Shown one piece after another: positions 31,753 through 46,877 of a stretch of DNA of 64,000 bases. The stretch comes from Gossypium raimondii (taxonomy: Eukaryota > Streptophyta > Magnoliopsida > Malvales > Malvaceae): the NCBI RefSeq assembly GCF_025698545.1, contig NC_068572.1, positions 124,001 to 188,000 of the forward strand, given 5' to 3'. The notes below the pieces were generated by a model that worked only from the letters and a program-made list of their open reading frames with translations, did not search any database and had not been told where the DNA came from. Position numbers and translations under genes: made by a program. The number at the start of each line of letters is the position of its first letter. Positions within the stretch are counted from its first letter, which is position 1.

Positions 31753-33086
31753 CAAAATGACGATCCGTTGTGCTTGCAGCAACGCTAAGTATCCACGGTG
31801 CCACACTTGCCACCGATTGAAACCCTGCTAGACCACTATTGCCTGCAGATTGTACAACAAGTACACCTTTCTCGGCTGCATGGAAAGCACCAGTGGCTAC
31901 AGGGTCACTGTAGAATTCAGACATAAAGACTGATCCTAATGGAACTGTTATAAGATCAACACCATCAGCAATGGTATCATCAAAAGCTGCCAAGATGTCT
32001 GAAGTACACCATATACCATTGCATGCTTTGTATGTGGCAATCCTTGCTGATGGAACCCCTCCTCTTGCAGTTCCTTCAGCAAATCCATAGAAACTAGCAC
32101 TCACCACGTTGTCCCCGGCTGCTGTGGATGCTGTATGTGATCCATGACCCTCTGTATCCCTGGCAGAATCCGTGGTGTAAACTCGAGCTCCGATGAGCTT
32201 ACTGAAAGATAAGTACCAAGTCATTGTGAGGATCAGGGATATCAATAGCGGTCTGAGATCGGAAATAGTGGAATATTTTTGCTTGTTACAAGTCAAGTTT
32301 TGGCCAACCTTACAAGCTCCCTTCCACTTTTGGGGTGGTGGACCGAAGCCTTCGTCGCTGAAGCTGTCCGACTCGGGCCAGATTCCGGTATCAGTGACAC
32401 CAACAATGACATTGCTCTCAGCGGCAGCCTTACTTTTAACAGTTTGATTGAGTCCCAAGAAATCCCATGATCTTGTTGTATAAAGCTGATAAACTTTACT
32501 TGGAAAAACCAAAACCGCTCCTTTTGAGCCTGCATATAACGGTATTGGTGAAAACATATCATTTAGCAATTCCATTGAGTTCAACAAAAAGAAGAAGAAG
32601 ACGAAGAAAGACAGCTCTTCTTCTACCAGTTACTTGAAAGTTTCTTTGCCTCTTCATTAGTTAGCTTAGATGCAAATCCATTGAAGCTCCTTTTGTAACT
32701 TCAGATTAAGTAATTTTCCACAAAGCTGCAGAGAAGGAAAAAGAAAACGATCGTAATCATAGTGATGGACCAACACTTCTGCTAAGGCATCAAAGGACAT
32801 CCTCTAATGGCTTCCTACCTGTGTTTAGAAAGTGCTTGAAGCATATTGGAATGGTGAGATGAAGCAATGTAGTCTCCATCAGGAAGTGGTCCCAAGTATG
32901 CAATGTAAACCTGCATCATCACACATTGTTACAATTCATAAACCAGTTCCAGATAACATTGTTAACAATCTGTCACTTTAGAATACTTGCCTTTCTATCT
33001 TACTGTACAGCACCAGAGCAAAGGCTTATACAAACCATGAGATTCACAAAAATGTCTAGAAACACCAAGAAACTAGATTTTGTCAT
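31752..33086 (-). pseudogene. Subtilase copy D, 3'-truncated pseudogene
   Basis: Only the 5' half of an SBT4-type subtilase is present. The ATG at 33086 begins MTKSSFLVFLDIFVNLMVCI as in copy B, but codon 31 or so in the first exon is a TAA (GTACAGTAAGATAGA against GTACGGGAGGATAGA in B). The propeptide, the Asp motif [18 protein letters not shown], the His motif [12 protein letters not shown] and the Asn motif VVQSAGNSG follow. Homology stops just after STTDRHFV, at a junction with a histone H4 promoter fragment. The PA domain, the Ser motif and the C-terminal domain are missing, so no active protease can be made. Confidence 0.9.
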
Positions 33087-33415
33087 TTTTTTTTCTATTT
33101 GTTTGATAGTATGCATGAAACAGAAATCATAACTTGTATTTTATAGTGGACTGGAAAAGTTGAATCTTATATCCAATTAACTGGAGTATTTAAATTTTTT
33201 GTCCTTGTATAGCCACTACAACCAAGGAACTAATCTGTCAATTTTTACTCATACCATAAACGATTGTGATATATGACCATTTCAAGATATATTGTTCACT
33301 ATCTGATAACACCATTCTCTCTGCTGTATTTATTGTATATTTTTGCAGCTGAACTAATTATGCTCATAAGTCTAATGACTAAGGAACTAATTTATAACCT
33401 AATTAAATTGGGTTT

Positions 33416-33687
33416 TGTTAAAGATATTCTCAAATTCTTGTTAAATAAAAATACAAGTGGCAAGATAAGGGATCTACGAGGGCTGCATAAGTAAAATCTG
33501 TATAGAAGTATTCTTTTACATAACTTCTATTTGACTTTAATTAGAATATGGTTTTACAAACCTATAAATAGACGTAGTCGTCTCTCCTCTTGTATTAATT
33601 TGAATTCGACATAACGAATTTTTTTCTTCTCTATCCATGATTTTTTCACTCTCTTTTCTTACCATTATCGACTTTCTATTTTTTATA
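33416..33687 (+). mobile_element. Solo LTR, probably Ty1/copia-type
   Basis: A block of about 270 bases interrupts the conserved subtilase spacer. It begins TGTTAAAGAT, is flanked on both sides by the 5-base repeat GGTTT, and contains a promoter-like TATAAATAGACG with a CT-rich stretch after it. The 5-base target repeat and TG start fit an LTR retrotransposon. No internal region accompanies it, so I read it as a solo LTR fossil. Confidence 0.55.
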
Positions 33688-33739
33688 GGTTTTAACCATA
33701 TTTTTTCATCGATTTACTCCACTAATTTATAACTTTATT

Positions 33740-35883
33740 AAATTAGGTTATGACTTTTTTCTTTATTTAAATTCAGTTTTTCAGCTAATAAAATACATAA
33801 CAGTTTTATTAAATACTCTTTTGAAAACTTTCATGGTATCAGAGTTAGGTTAAATTTCCAATAACATCATGGTTAAAACAACCTTCACTGGAGATAAGAG
33901 ATCCAACAACCAAACGAAGGTAGAAAGTTCTACCGTTGAAACAACTACCGAGAGTGCAATGACTTAAGGGACAGAGGTGTCTTACCTCTCTTTTCAGTTG
34001 ACATCTCACAAGCTGAATAACAAGATTTATCTCGAATGGTCGCAGTCCGTAAAGTTAGCAATTGATGAGCGCGACAAAGTAGGTCATTTAATTGGAGAAG
34101 TCAAGCAACCACAGGTGGGCGATCCAAAGATGAGTAAGTGGAGGTCAGAAAATTCTATGATAATTGCATGGCTTATTAATTCAATGGAAGCATCCATAGG
34201 AAAACCTTTTCTTTTTCTCCCGACTGTTAAAGATGTTTGGGACGCTGTAAAAGACACCTATTTGAATTTAGAAAACGCTTCACAAATCTTTGAGTTAAAA
34301 ATAAAACTCTGGAAAGCTAGACAAGGGGTAAAGGAAGTTATTTTTTATTATAACGAGATGATGTCTTTTTGGCAAGAACTGGATCAGTGTTATAATGATG
34401 AACGGGAGTGTTCCGGAGATAATGTAAAAGCTATGAAAAAAGAAGAGATTGAGCAAGCTTATTTATTTCTAGCTGGTTTAAATAAAGAATTTGATGAAGT
34501 AAGATCTCAGATTCTAGGAAAAAAAACTGCTTCCAACACTCCATGAGATTTTTTCTGAAATTTGGAACTCGAGTATGTAAGCTCAAGAAATCTTTGTTGG
34601 TCTAAAGCAGTCTCCTCAAGCTTGGTTCAAACGGTTCACTCAGGTTGTTAAAAAACAATGTTACTCACAAGGACAAGCTAATCACACAATGCTATATTGA
34701 CACTCACAAAGAGGTAGAATAACAATAGTTTATGTCGATGATACCATTCTTACAGAAGATTATGTGGATGAAATAAGGCGTCTCAAGGAGAATCTAGCAT
34801 TGGAGTTTGAGATCAAAGACTTGGGTCATTTAAAATACTTTCTTAGAATAGAAGTTGCTCGATCAAAGAAGGGTCTTGTAGTCTCTTAGAAAAATGTGAT
34901 TGATCTTTTAAAAGAGGCTGGGATGAGTGGTTGCCGCCTAGTTGACACACCAATTGATCCAAATGTAAAATTTGGAAATAAAGAAAGAAGATTACTTGAT
35001 AAAGGGCAGTACCGGAGATTAGTTGTTAAGTTAATTCACCTATCACATACAAAGCCAGACATAACTTTTTGCAGTAAGCTTAGTGACTCAATTTATGCAC
35101 TCCTTAATGGAGGAACATGAAGAAGCAATGTTTCAGATTCTAAGATACTTGAAGAGTTCACTTGACAAGGGCTTATTCTTCAAGAAATCTAAACAAAGAG
35201 GAATTAAAGCTTATAGGATGCATACTGGGCAAGCTCAATAATAGATAGAAGATCTACATCAAGATACTGTACATTTGTTTGGAGAAACCTTGTAACTTGG
35301 CGAAACAAAAAATAAAGTGTTGTAGCAAGAAGTAGTGCATAGGTTGAGTTTAGATCAATGACTCAAAGAATTTTTGAATTGATGTGGTTAAAAAGAATTA
35401 AGGAAGAGTTGAGGAAGCTAATAACTTCACGAATGAAGTTATATTGTATTAACAAAGCTGCCATTAGTATTACTCACAACACAATCCAACATGACAGAAC
35501 TAAACATATTGAGATTGATAGACACTTTATCAAGGGGAAGATTGAACAAGCCCAAGTGTGCATGCCGTTTGTTCCTTCAAAACAACAAATTGCTGACATT
35601 CTCACTAAAAGACTCTCTAATACAAGCTTTGATTTTCTTGAACTCAAGTTAAGCATGATTGATATATATGCACCAACTTGAGGGAGGGTGTTGACATATG
35701 TAAAACCCCATATATTTTGGGTAGATAAATCTTAAAATAAAATTAATTAAGATTTTTTAAGAATATTTTATTTTATCTTTTAATAATTTATTAGAATAAT
35801 TATGACTTTTTTCATTATTTAAATTCAGTTTTTCAATTAATTAAATACAGATCAGTTTTATTAAATACTCTTTTGAAAACTTA
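33740..35883 (+). mobile_element. Broken Ty1/copia retrotransposon fossil
   Basis: The two ends share an LTR-terminal segment of about 85 bases (33744-33832 and 35800-35882). A primer-binding-like TGGTATCAGAG (initiator Met tRNA type) sits at 33834 and a polypurine tract GAGGGAGGG at about 35681. Parts in order are a gag-like region at about 33977-34546, then directly the C-terminal part of reverse transcriptase and RNase H at about 34590-35680. Protease, integrase and most of reverse transcriptase are absent. The element is broken, with one large internal loss, a reduced 5' LTR and several further breaks. The divergence between the ends suggests an old insertion, though no clock was applied. 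Confidence 0.75.
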
Positions 35884-36103
35884 ATCATTTTATAACTTAA
35901 TTAAATTGGATTTTAACCACATTTTTCTTCTGATTCACTCCACTGAAAATCTCGGGTGTTCCAAAAATCATGTAATGGGAAAGTTTGTTCACAGAAAGAT
36001 GCATATAATATTTATTCAAAAGATTGAAAGAAATTGACTGAAAATATATATAACATAAACTAAAAACAAATAATAACAGTTGCAGCAGGTTCAATCATGT
36101 GAC

Positions 36104-39104
<3,001 letters not shown>

Positions 39105-39407
39105 TTTTTTTTTCTCTTTTCTGGAGAGTAAGTATAAAAGAAAACATAAGTGGTATTTTATAGTGGATTCAAAAGATTGAATCTCATATCGCATTAGCTG
39201 GAGTTTTAATTTTTTTTCTTTCCATAGTCACTGCAACTTTGGAAATGTATCTGTCACTTTTTTCCTTACCATAAATGATTGTGATTTATGATATTTTTAC
39301 TATTATTAGATTGTTGTATAAAAATTACTATAAAATTTTTTATAGAAATTGATTTTTTTGTTATACTTTGTTCAGTGATTTCCGATGCCTAATGCATTCA
39401 TAAAAAT

Positions 39408-40560
39408 AGTTTGTTGTACAAAGAAAGTTGGCGTAATATGGCTTGTTAGAGGATTATGGCAGAGGGGATAAAATCGATGGTTAACTTGGATTTAAATGTG
39501 ACTATGAAATAAATGACGAGTCTGTTGTATGATCTTTTATTAGTTAATATGGTAAAAAATAATATTAGACTGAAATATAAATGAAGTCAACTTCATGATT
39601 AAATCTTGACCAGAAATAAAGTTTTAATTTACTAATCACAATTCAAATTGAAAGCTTCCAAATCTTGTGGCAATGTATATTACTCTAAAGGAAAATTGTG
39701 CTTCTTGATCTTTAATTATATAAGCTTGGGGATTTAGTTTTCATCTTGTTTAACGAGTAAAATCTTAGCTTGATTTAGATGTAGTAAGGAGGTAAATGCC
39801 GAGTTGGTGTTTGATCTAATGTTGGTAAATATGGCGGGAAATAACATTAGACTAGATTTTACTTGATTTAAATGTAGCAATGAGATAAAGGTCGAGTCTA
39901 TTATATGATCTTATGTTGATAGATATGGTGGGAAGTAACAATAGACTGAAATATAAATGAAGCCAACTCCATAATTAAATCTTGACAAGAAATAACGTTT
40001 TAATTTACTAATAACAATTAAAATTGAAAGTTTCCAAATCTTGTGGCAATGTTTATTACTCTAAAGGAAAATTCTCCTTCTTGATCCTTAATTATATAAG
40101 CTTGGCAATTAATTTTCAACTTGTTTAACAAGTAAAATCTCAGCTTGAATTGAATGTAGCAAGAAGGTAAAAATCGAGTTTGTTATATGATCTTGTGTTA
40201 GTAAATGTGGTGGGAAATAATATTAGATTGAAATGTATCATTATTGAATCTTGAGGAGAAATAAAGTTTTAATTTAATAATTACAATTAAAATTGAAAGT
40301 TTTCAAATCTGGTGGCAATGCTTATTATCCTAAAGGAAAATTATGCTTCTTTATCCTTAATTATATAAGTTTGGGGATTTAGTTTTCAACTTATTTAACA
40401 AGTAAAATCTTATCTTGATTTGGATATAATAAGGAAATAAAAGTCGAGTCTATTGTATGTTCTTATATTGATAAATATGGTGAGAAATAATATTAGTTGA
40501 AATGTAAATAAAGCTGTCATCATTATTAAATTTTGAGGGAAATAAAGTTTTAATTTACTC
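39408..40560 (-). repeat. Degenerate tandem repeat built from RING-H2 gene 5' ends
   Basis: A unit of roughly 270-290 bases recurs from about 39482, 39772, 39872, 40147 and 40413; the 39772 copy is only about 100 bases. Shared phrases include GTTGTATGATCTT, TATGGTGGGAAATAA, AATAAAGTTTTAATTTACTA and CAAATCTTGTGGCAATG. The first part matches the 5' coding end and leader of the RING-H2 gene at 44160-44400. No frame is open. It looks like serial partial duplication of a dead RING-H2 5' end. Confidence 0.75.
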
Positions 40561-41185
40561 ATGTTTATTTATAATGTTGCATAAGAAATCCCATTCCTCA
40601 TATATTTATTTTCTAATTAATCATTAATTAATTTAGTTTAATTATTTTAATCATGTTTTAATCATTATTAATTAATAATTAATCAAACTTAATAGAATCA
40701 TCATCATTTATCATTCTTATTTAAGTCCTTAAATTTTTATTAATTAAAACGCATAATAGCGATTGAACTTTCACAATTTAGTCACAAAGCTTTAATTAAT
40801 TATTATTTTTGTTTAAATTACTTAATTAAATTTCAATATATTTTCACAATAACTCTGTAAATATTTTTATCTAATATTTAAGGACTCTGTTTATAAAAAT
40901 GGGGTTCTGAAACCGCATTTTCCGACACTACTGGATTTCGATTCACAAATTCAAACAATATATTTACACCCTCTTTTCTCCCTATCAATTTCAAAAATGA
41001 GAAAATTGGTCAATCTCAACAAAAATAAAAATAAACAAAATAATTTCAAAAATTTTTGAAAATTAAAATTCTAGAAAAAAATTGTAAAGAATATATAAAA
41101 AAGTAAAAATTTTAAGTAGTTCAAAAATAATAATTTTTAAATTTAGAAATTTAATGATTAAATCAGAAAATTAATAGTTAAATGA
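40561..41185. other. AT-rich spacer before the H4/RING cluster
   Basis: Repetitive AATTAATTA text with no gene. It ends in the 9-base target site at 41177-41185 of the following MITE. Confidence 0.5.
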
Positions 41186-41565
41186 GGTTAAATTGTGCAT
41201 ATATGCCATTTTTTTTGTTAATTGACTAAATAGGCCTTTTTTCTTCAAGATTTAGAGAAATAAATTGTTTTTGGAGAGAGAGTTTGAATGTGCGTCCAGC
41301 TAGACGAGCTTTTGATGACATATCAAGAATGAACACCCAAGTGGAAGTGTTTTCTAACTATTCCAAAGAAAAGGTGTACAATTAGGCGCGCTTTTCTTAA
41401 CATATCAACAAAAATTCGTCTAATTAGATGAGCTTTTCTATCAACTATGAAAAACGCGCTTTTTATACTTTCTCCCCAAAATTAACCTATTTTTCTAAAT
41501 CTTCAAAAAAAGACATATTTGACCAATTAACAAAAAAAAAATTGACATATATAACTAATTTAGCC
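41186..41565. mobile_element. MITE with about 90-base terminal inverted repeats, 9-base target duplication
   Basis: The left end (GGTTAAATTGTGCATATATG) matches the reverse complement of the right end (GGCTAAATTAGTTATATATG), and the arms pair for about 90 bases. Flanking sequences GTTAAATGA (41177-41185) and GATAAACGA (41566-41574) are a 9-base duplication with two mismatches, as is typical of Mutator-like elements. It has no coding capacity. The related empty site at about 31625 has a single GTTAAATGA. Confidence 0.85.
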
Positions 41566-41677
41566 GATAAACGATGAAAATAAAACAAAATCGATGGTTT
41601 AATGACTACTTTGCCCTAAATCTAGGTCATCGATCCATGCCAATACTTCTCTTCATCTGAACCCTCCATTAAGAGTA

Positions 41678-41754
41678 ATCGACGGCCACTATAAGATACA
41701 AGTAATCTAGCGGATCACTATCGAAACACAAAACTCCCCATTTCCCGCTATAAA
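41678..41754 (+). promoter_or_regulatory. Promoter of histone H4 gene 1
   Basis: Three elements in order: ATCGACGGCC at 41678-41687 (contains the reverse of the CCGTCG histone motif), GCGGATCA at 41710-41717 (resembles the plant histone octamer CGCGGATC) and TATAAA at 41749-41754, about 86 bases before the ATG. The same three elements in the same order precede the second H4 gene. These motifs are known to support S-phase expression in plant histone genes; that is inferred here. Confidence 0.7.
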
Positions 41755-41791
41755 TTACATCGCAATTTAGTTTCGCTCCTCAAATTTCTGA

Positions 41792-42151
<360 letters not shown>

Positions 42152-42949
42152 TTGATTTAGGGTCTAGGTTTTAAAATAGCGGAAGAATTGTAGGACTCAG
42201 TTAAAGTTACAAGCTGGGTTTTGTTGTTCGCTGTTATAATTTGTAATTCGCATTATCAATTGCGTATTTTTCTTGAAAATTGAAGGTCATTTTGTCCATC
42301 TTAGCTCTCTTCTTTCAGGAAATGTAAAGGTGGCATTGCCAATAAGGTTCCAACTTGAGAGAGGACGTTGAGTGAATTGAAAGTTTAAATGGCTACCAAA
42401 ACAGAGACTGAGAGAATCAAGGCTTTAATATTTCTCTGGCCAATCATATGGGTTATACTCCCCTCATTTCCCCAACATTACTATTATTGTTAGCAACGAA
42501 AGCAGACACTATATGAATGTTAAACATGACTTACTATGTTTGGTAAGAAAGAAATTGCAAGAAAAGAAGTTGCAGCTCGCCATTCAGCTCTCCACACTCT
42601 GTCTAAGAAGTTAAAATTTTGAGTGTTTTGTGCTTTTGCCACACTCGGTATCTGCAGCCTTTTCGTTTTCCCAAAACTACAACCTCATTTGTAACCAGGT
42701 TGTTTGCTATGGATAGGATATGTTGGTTTCAGTGCTGTGATGAGATGGCAAGGATAAAAAGATGGTGCATTTTGGATAAATCAGGCAAACTGGCCATGCC
42801 ATTCAAGATACTAAAACAGACTTTGGCAACACTTGCTTGATGTTTGGTCTCAGATGTGGCGTGGAGCTATAACAAAGCAGGCCAAGTTTCAGAACATTTT
42901 TCATCTCAATGGCTACTAAAACAGAGACTGAAAGAAAAACACGAAGTTG
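42152..42949. other. H4 3' region and spacer
   Basis: The H4 3' UTR probably fills the first 150-200 bases. A short phrase, AATGGCTACCAAAACAGAGA, at about 42389 is nearly repeated at about 42909, so a small duplication brackets the spacer. A 73-codon frame at 42619-42840 has no recognisable motif and I do not call it a gene. Confidence 0.5.
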
Positions 42950-42961
42950 TTTAATCTCAGA

Positions 42962-43300
42962 CTAATCAGTCGGCATCTCAAATCGACAAATGGGACAATA
43001 ATGACTTTGTTTCAGCCATTTTTCCATGCAATCACCGTGAAAGACATGAGAACATGGCAGTCGAGAAGCTTCAAAACCGACCTTGAGTTCCTCCAAACAT
43101 ATCATGCAGTCTTCTTCTCCAGCTTCTACTTTGGCTCTTTCTATCATCTCCTTGATTGATGATTCATTAGCTGCAACCATGTCGTTGTTAATGCTCTCAA
43201 GCTCTCAAGTTATTTCTGTCAAAGCTCTCGTCATCCAAATCTCTACATCCATACCGCTTTCCACCAGTACTGCCAGAATCTTACTTTATAATAATATCCC
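42962..43300 (-). pseudogene. Truncated RING-H2 gene copy 1
   Basis: The C-terminal RING-H2 finger is intact (CMICLEELKVGFEASRLPCS then HVFHGDCMEKWLKQSHYCPI), and the frame ends FEMPTD with a stop at 42962. Upstream it runs into an in-frame stop between ALTEIT and ELESINND, and the N-terminal half present in the copy at 43631-44341 is missing. The remaining frame could give a 72-residue RING peptide from an internal ATG, but I consider it a pseudogene. Confidence 0.75.
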
Positions 43301-43630
43301 CCATTAACCATCATTTGTGATATTTCCCCCTATTTATCTTCTTATTTATACTTATATTTTATTTATTATGTATTTAGAGAATTATGGGAGAAAAAAGTGG
43401 AAGAGTGCATGAGCATGAGTCCGAGTATGACCAATATGCTCAGAGTAACCTATTTATTTTAGATCCAATTCAGAGAACAACTTTGAAATACAGATAGATA
43501 CAAATTTGATGATATTCTCGTTGCTGTAATAACTTAAACCTTTTAAACCCATTTACGAGTAATAAAATCCAATTCCTTCATGCATTAGATTACAAATGAA
43601 GGATAAACAATAACACAAACTCCTATAATC

Positions 43631-44341
43631 TTAATCAATTGGCATCTCAAATCGGCAAATGGGACAATAATGACTTTGGTTCAGCCATTTTTTTATGCAA
43701 TCATCGTGAAAGACATGAGAACATGGCATCTGAGAAGCTTCAAATCCGACCTCCACTTCTTCCAAACATATCATGCACTTTTCTTCATCTCCAGCTTCTA
43801 CTTTAACTTTTTCTATCATCTCCTTGATCGATGATTCGGTAGCGGCAACCATGCCATTGTTAATCCTCTCAAACTCTGACCTCGATTCCGCCAAAGCTCT
43901 ACCCATCAAAGTCTCTTGGTTGATCTCAGATTCCACCAACAATGCTTGTATCGTTGAATGTAAATACACGACTTTACAATACCATCCACTGTCAAATGTC
44001 CTGTTTGCAATTCCAAGTCCACATCCCATGATTTCTTGAACGAGGGTGTTGTAAGAAGCAGAGGGCATGTTGATTCTGAGTCTTGTAAATGCCGAAGCAA
44101 GAAGTTCATGAAGGTTGTTGCGGTTTTGCAAGATGTTGAGACCAAAACGAAGAGTTTGTTGTACAGAAAAACAGTTGCTGTAATTGTCTATTATCGGATC
44201 ATGGCGGAGGAGATTGATGTCTACGATTAATTTGATTTGGATGTGACGAGGAGGTAAAGGACGTTTCTGTTGTATCAACCCGTGATGGTGAACATGGTGG
44301 GAAATAACATCGGAAGGGTACAAAATTGAAGCCGAAGCCAT
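43631..44341 (-). CDS. RING-H2 finger protein, putative E3 ubiquitin ligase
   Basis: The intact member of three local RING-H2 copies, 236 aa, intronless. The start is taken at MASASILYPS because the parallel fragment near 45178 starts MASATNSYLS. The N-terminal two thirds have no domain I recognise and no clear membrane helix. The C-terminal RING-H2 is complete: C-x2-C-x14-C-x-H-x2-H-x2-C-x10-C-x2-C, reading CMICLEE...PCSHVFHDDCIKKW...HYCPIC, then FEMPID. Family knowledge: such fingers bind an E2 enzyme and promote ubiquitin transfer. A Glu/Lys-rich segment (SSIKEMIEKVKVEAGDEE) before the finger may be helical. The substrate is unknown. Confidence 0.8.
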   Translation of the reverse strand: MASASILYPSDVISHHVHHHGLIQQKRPLPPRHIQIKLIVDINLLRHDPIIDNYSNCFSVQQTLRFGLNILQNRNNLHELLASAFTRLRINMPSASYNTLVQEIMGCGLGIANRTFDSGWYCKVVYLHSTIQALLVESEINQETLMGRALAESRSEFERINNGMVAATESSIKEMIEKVKVEAGDEEKCMICLEEVEVGFEASQMPCSHVFHDDCIKKWLNQSHYCPICRFEMPID

Positions 44342-44639
44342 TGAAGAAACTTGAAGAGAACAAAGCTTTAACTTAATCACAATCGATTTTGAGATTTTCG
44401 ATTCTTGTATTAATATTTATTTATAAAGAGCAAGGAATCCATATTTACTAGGAATTACAATTCTACAAGGAGCATAAAATTGGTTACCACTTATCCATTT
44501 GATTTATCCAATATTTTTTAATCCGTAAAATATATAAATTTATGTTTTAATATTAATATCTTAATGATATTCATTCCAACCCATATATTACATACTATTT
44601 TCATAGTTTATCTTTACTATTCAGTTCTACAATATTCTT

Positions 44640-45178
44640 GTATTTTTCGATATGAGAACATGGCATCCGAGAAGCTTTAAAACCGACCTCCACCTCCTCC
44701 AAACATATCATGCAGCCTTCTTCATCTCTACCTTGGCGACCATGCCATTGTTAATCCTCTCAAACTCTGAGCTTGATTCCGCCAAAGCTCTACTCATTAA
44801 AGTCTCTTGGTTGATCTCGGATTCCACCATCATTGAATGTAAATACATGACTTAACAATATCATCCACTACCATATATCCTGTCTGCAGTTCCAAGTCCG
44901 AATCCCATGATTTCTTGAATGACGGTGTTGTAAGAAGCAGAGGGCATGTCGATTCTGAGTCTTTTAAATGTCGAAGCAAGAAGTCATGAAGGTTGTTGCG
45001 GTTCTGCAAAATGTTGAGACCAAAACAAAGAGTTTGTTGTACGTAGGAGATTGATATCTATGGTTAACTTGATTTGGATGTGAGGAAGAGGTAAAGGATA
45101 CTTTTGTTGTATGAATCCGTGATGGTGAACATGATAAGAAATAATATTGGACAAGTATGAATTTGTAGCTGATGCCAT
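44640..45178 (-). pseudogene. Broken RING-H2 gene copy 3
   Basis: The 5' part aligns to the intact copy from its start (MASATNSYLSNIISYHVHHH) but loses the frame after about 50 codons. Several stretches present in the intact gene are deleted. The finger ends after CMICLEEVEVGFKASRMPCS, before the later zinc ligands. It is a pseudogene. Confidence 0.8.
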
Positions 45179-45620
45179 TAAAGGAAACTTGGGTAAAAAC
45201 GAAGCTTTAATTTAACTATCAGAATAGATTTTTATAAATTATGATAAATCAATTTTATTGTAAAAGTATAGCATTGTATCAATTTAGCCATTAAATGGAA
45301 TGAAAATCATGTGATAACTACACATGTTTGTAATTTAATTTATGTGTTCTAAAAATACATGTTAAATTAAAACCGGCGTTTAACACTTAAAAGTGATGGC
45401 TATACTAACGAAAAGACGTGATTGATGCAATATTCATGCTTTTAGGATTCAATTGAAAACAGTTTTGAAATTTGAGAACTAATTCAGAATATGAATAATA
45501 GTTTAGGGATGTTCCTTGGATTTAACCCAAACAAGAAAAGGAAAAGCGCTTAAAGTAACTGGTAATAATCGAGGCCATCGATCCGCGCCAATACTTCTCT
45601 TCATTTGAACCCTTCATTAT
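45179..45620. other. Spacer upstream of H4 gene 2
   Basis: AT-rich with no gene. It passes into the H4 promoter region near 45580, where CATCGATC and CCAATACTTCTCTTCAT are shared with H4 gene 1. Confidence 0.5.
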
Positions 45621-45622
45621 AA

Positions 45623-46103
<481 letters not shown>

Positions 46104-46877
46104 TCGATTTAGGGTTTAGGTTTGTAATTAGGGGAATCCTTTAGGGCTTAATCGAAACTACAAGTTGGGTCTTGTTGTTCGATGTTATGATTTGTAACCA
46201 GTGCTATCAATTTCATATTTTATTGGAATGTGAAGAACTTTTTTAGTGTCTGGATTTTTTATATTGAAATTTGAAATCTTTTCCCAATCTAAAGAGTAAA
46301 TGAAGTAATTGAATTCATGGAAAGCTTAGTGAGAACACAAAGAACTGAAACTTGCAGGAAAAAAATATGTCCTTGATCACTTTAAAATGTTTACAGTTGC
46401 TGTTTAAATCAGTAAGCTTTATGCATTGATGCAAAATTTGATAAATTTCAGTTAAATTAGCAGTAGAAACCACTGAGATAAGCAAATAACATTGGGATTT
46501 CATTTTCAAGTCAGTACATATAAAGAAAATGACAATTACTAACCTAATAAAATATTTTGTAAATTGGATTCTTGCAATGAACTATAGTTGCCTGTAACAT
46601 CTTTTTTGTATTTAACACTTGGTTCATTAGCATGAACCGTGGTAGCAAAGCATATAGAAATGTGTGTATATATATGCACATGGACCCAAAATGATGAGAA
46701 AACATTGTTTTATTTCAGGCATACATTCACTAAATGATGGCAAATCATTACATGTGTTTTTTTTAACATAAAAATCACTGTATAAACCTCCCTAATAGGA
46801 AGGCTTTTTTCCATCTCTCTGCTGCTATCTTTCATTTAAAGCATTGAAATTTTAGCCTAGACTTCACCTAAACCAAA
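46104..46877. other. Spacer between H4 gene 2 and the small basic protein gene
   Basis: Contains the H4 3' UTR, then AT-rich DNA. A TATATATATG stretch at about 46666 could serve the next gene, but it is about 200 bases from the ATG. No further gene is seen. Confidence 0.45.

Noticed and set aside
39470-40560. CRISPR-like spaced repeat
   Set aside because: Units are long, degenerate and contiguous, with no short exact repeats and unique spacers; they derive from a RING-H2 gene end.
42619-42840. 73-codon frame between H4 gene 1 and the first RING copy
   Set aside because: No family resemblance, and neighbouring duplicated phrases suggest spacer DNA.
43773-44230. Plus-strand open frames opposite the RING-H2 gene
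   Set aside because: Antisense shadows of the RING-H2 coding sequence with no motif of their own.
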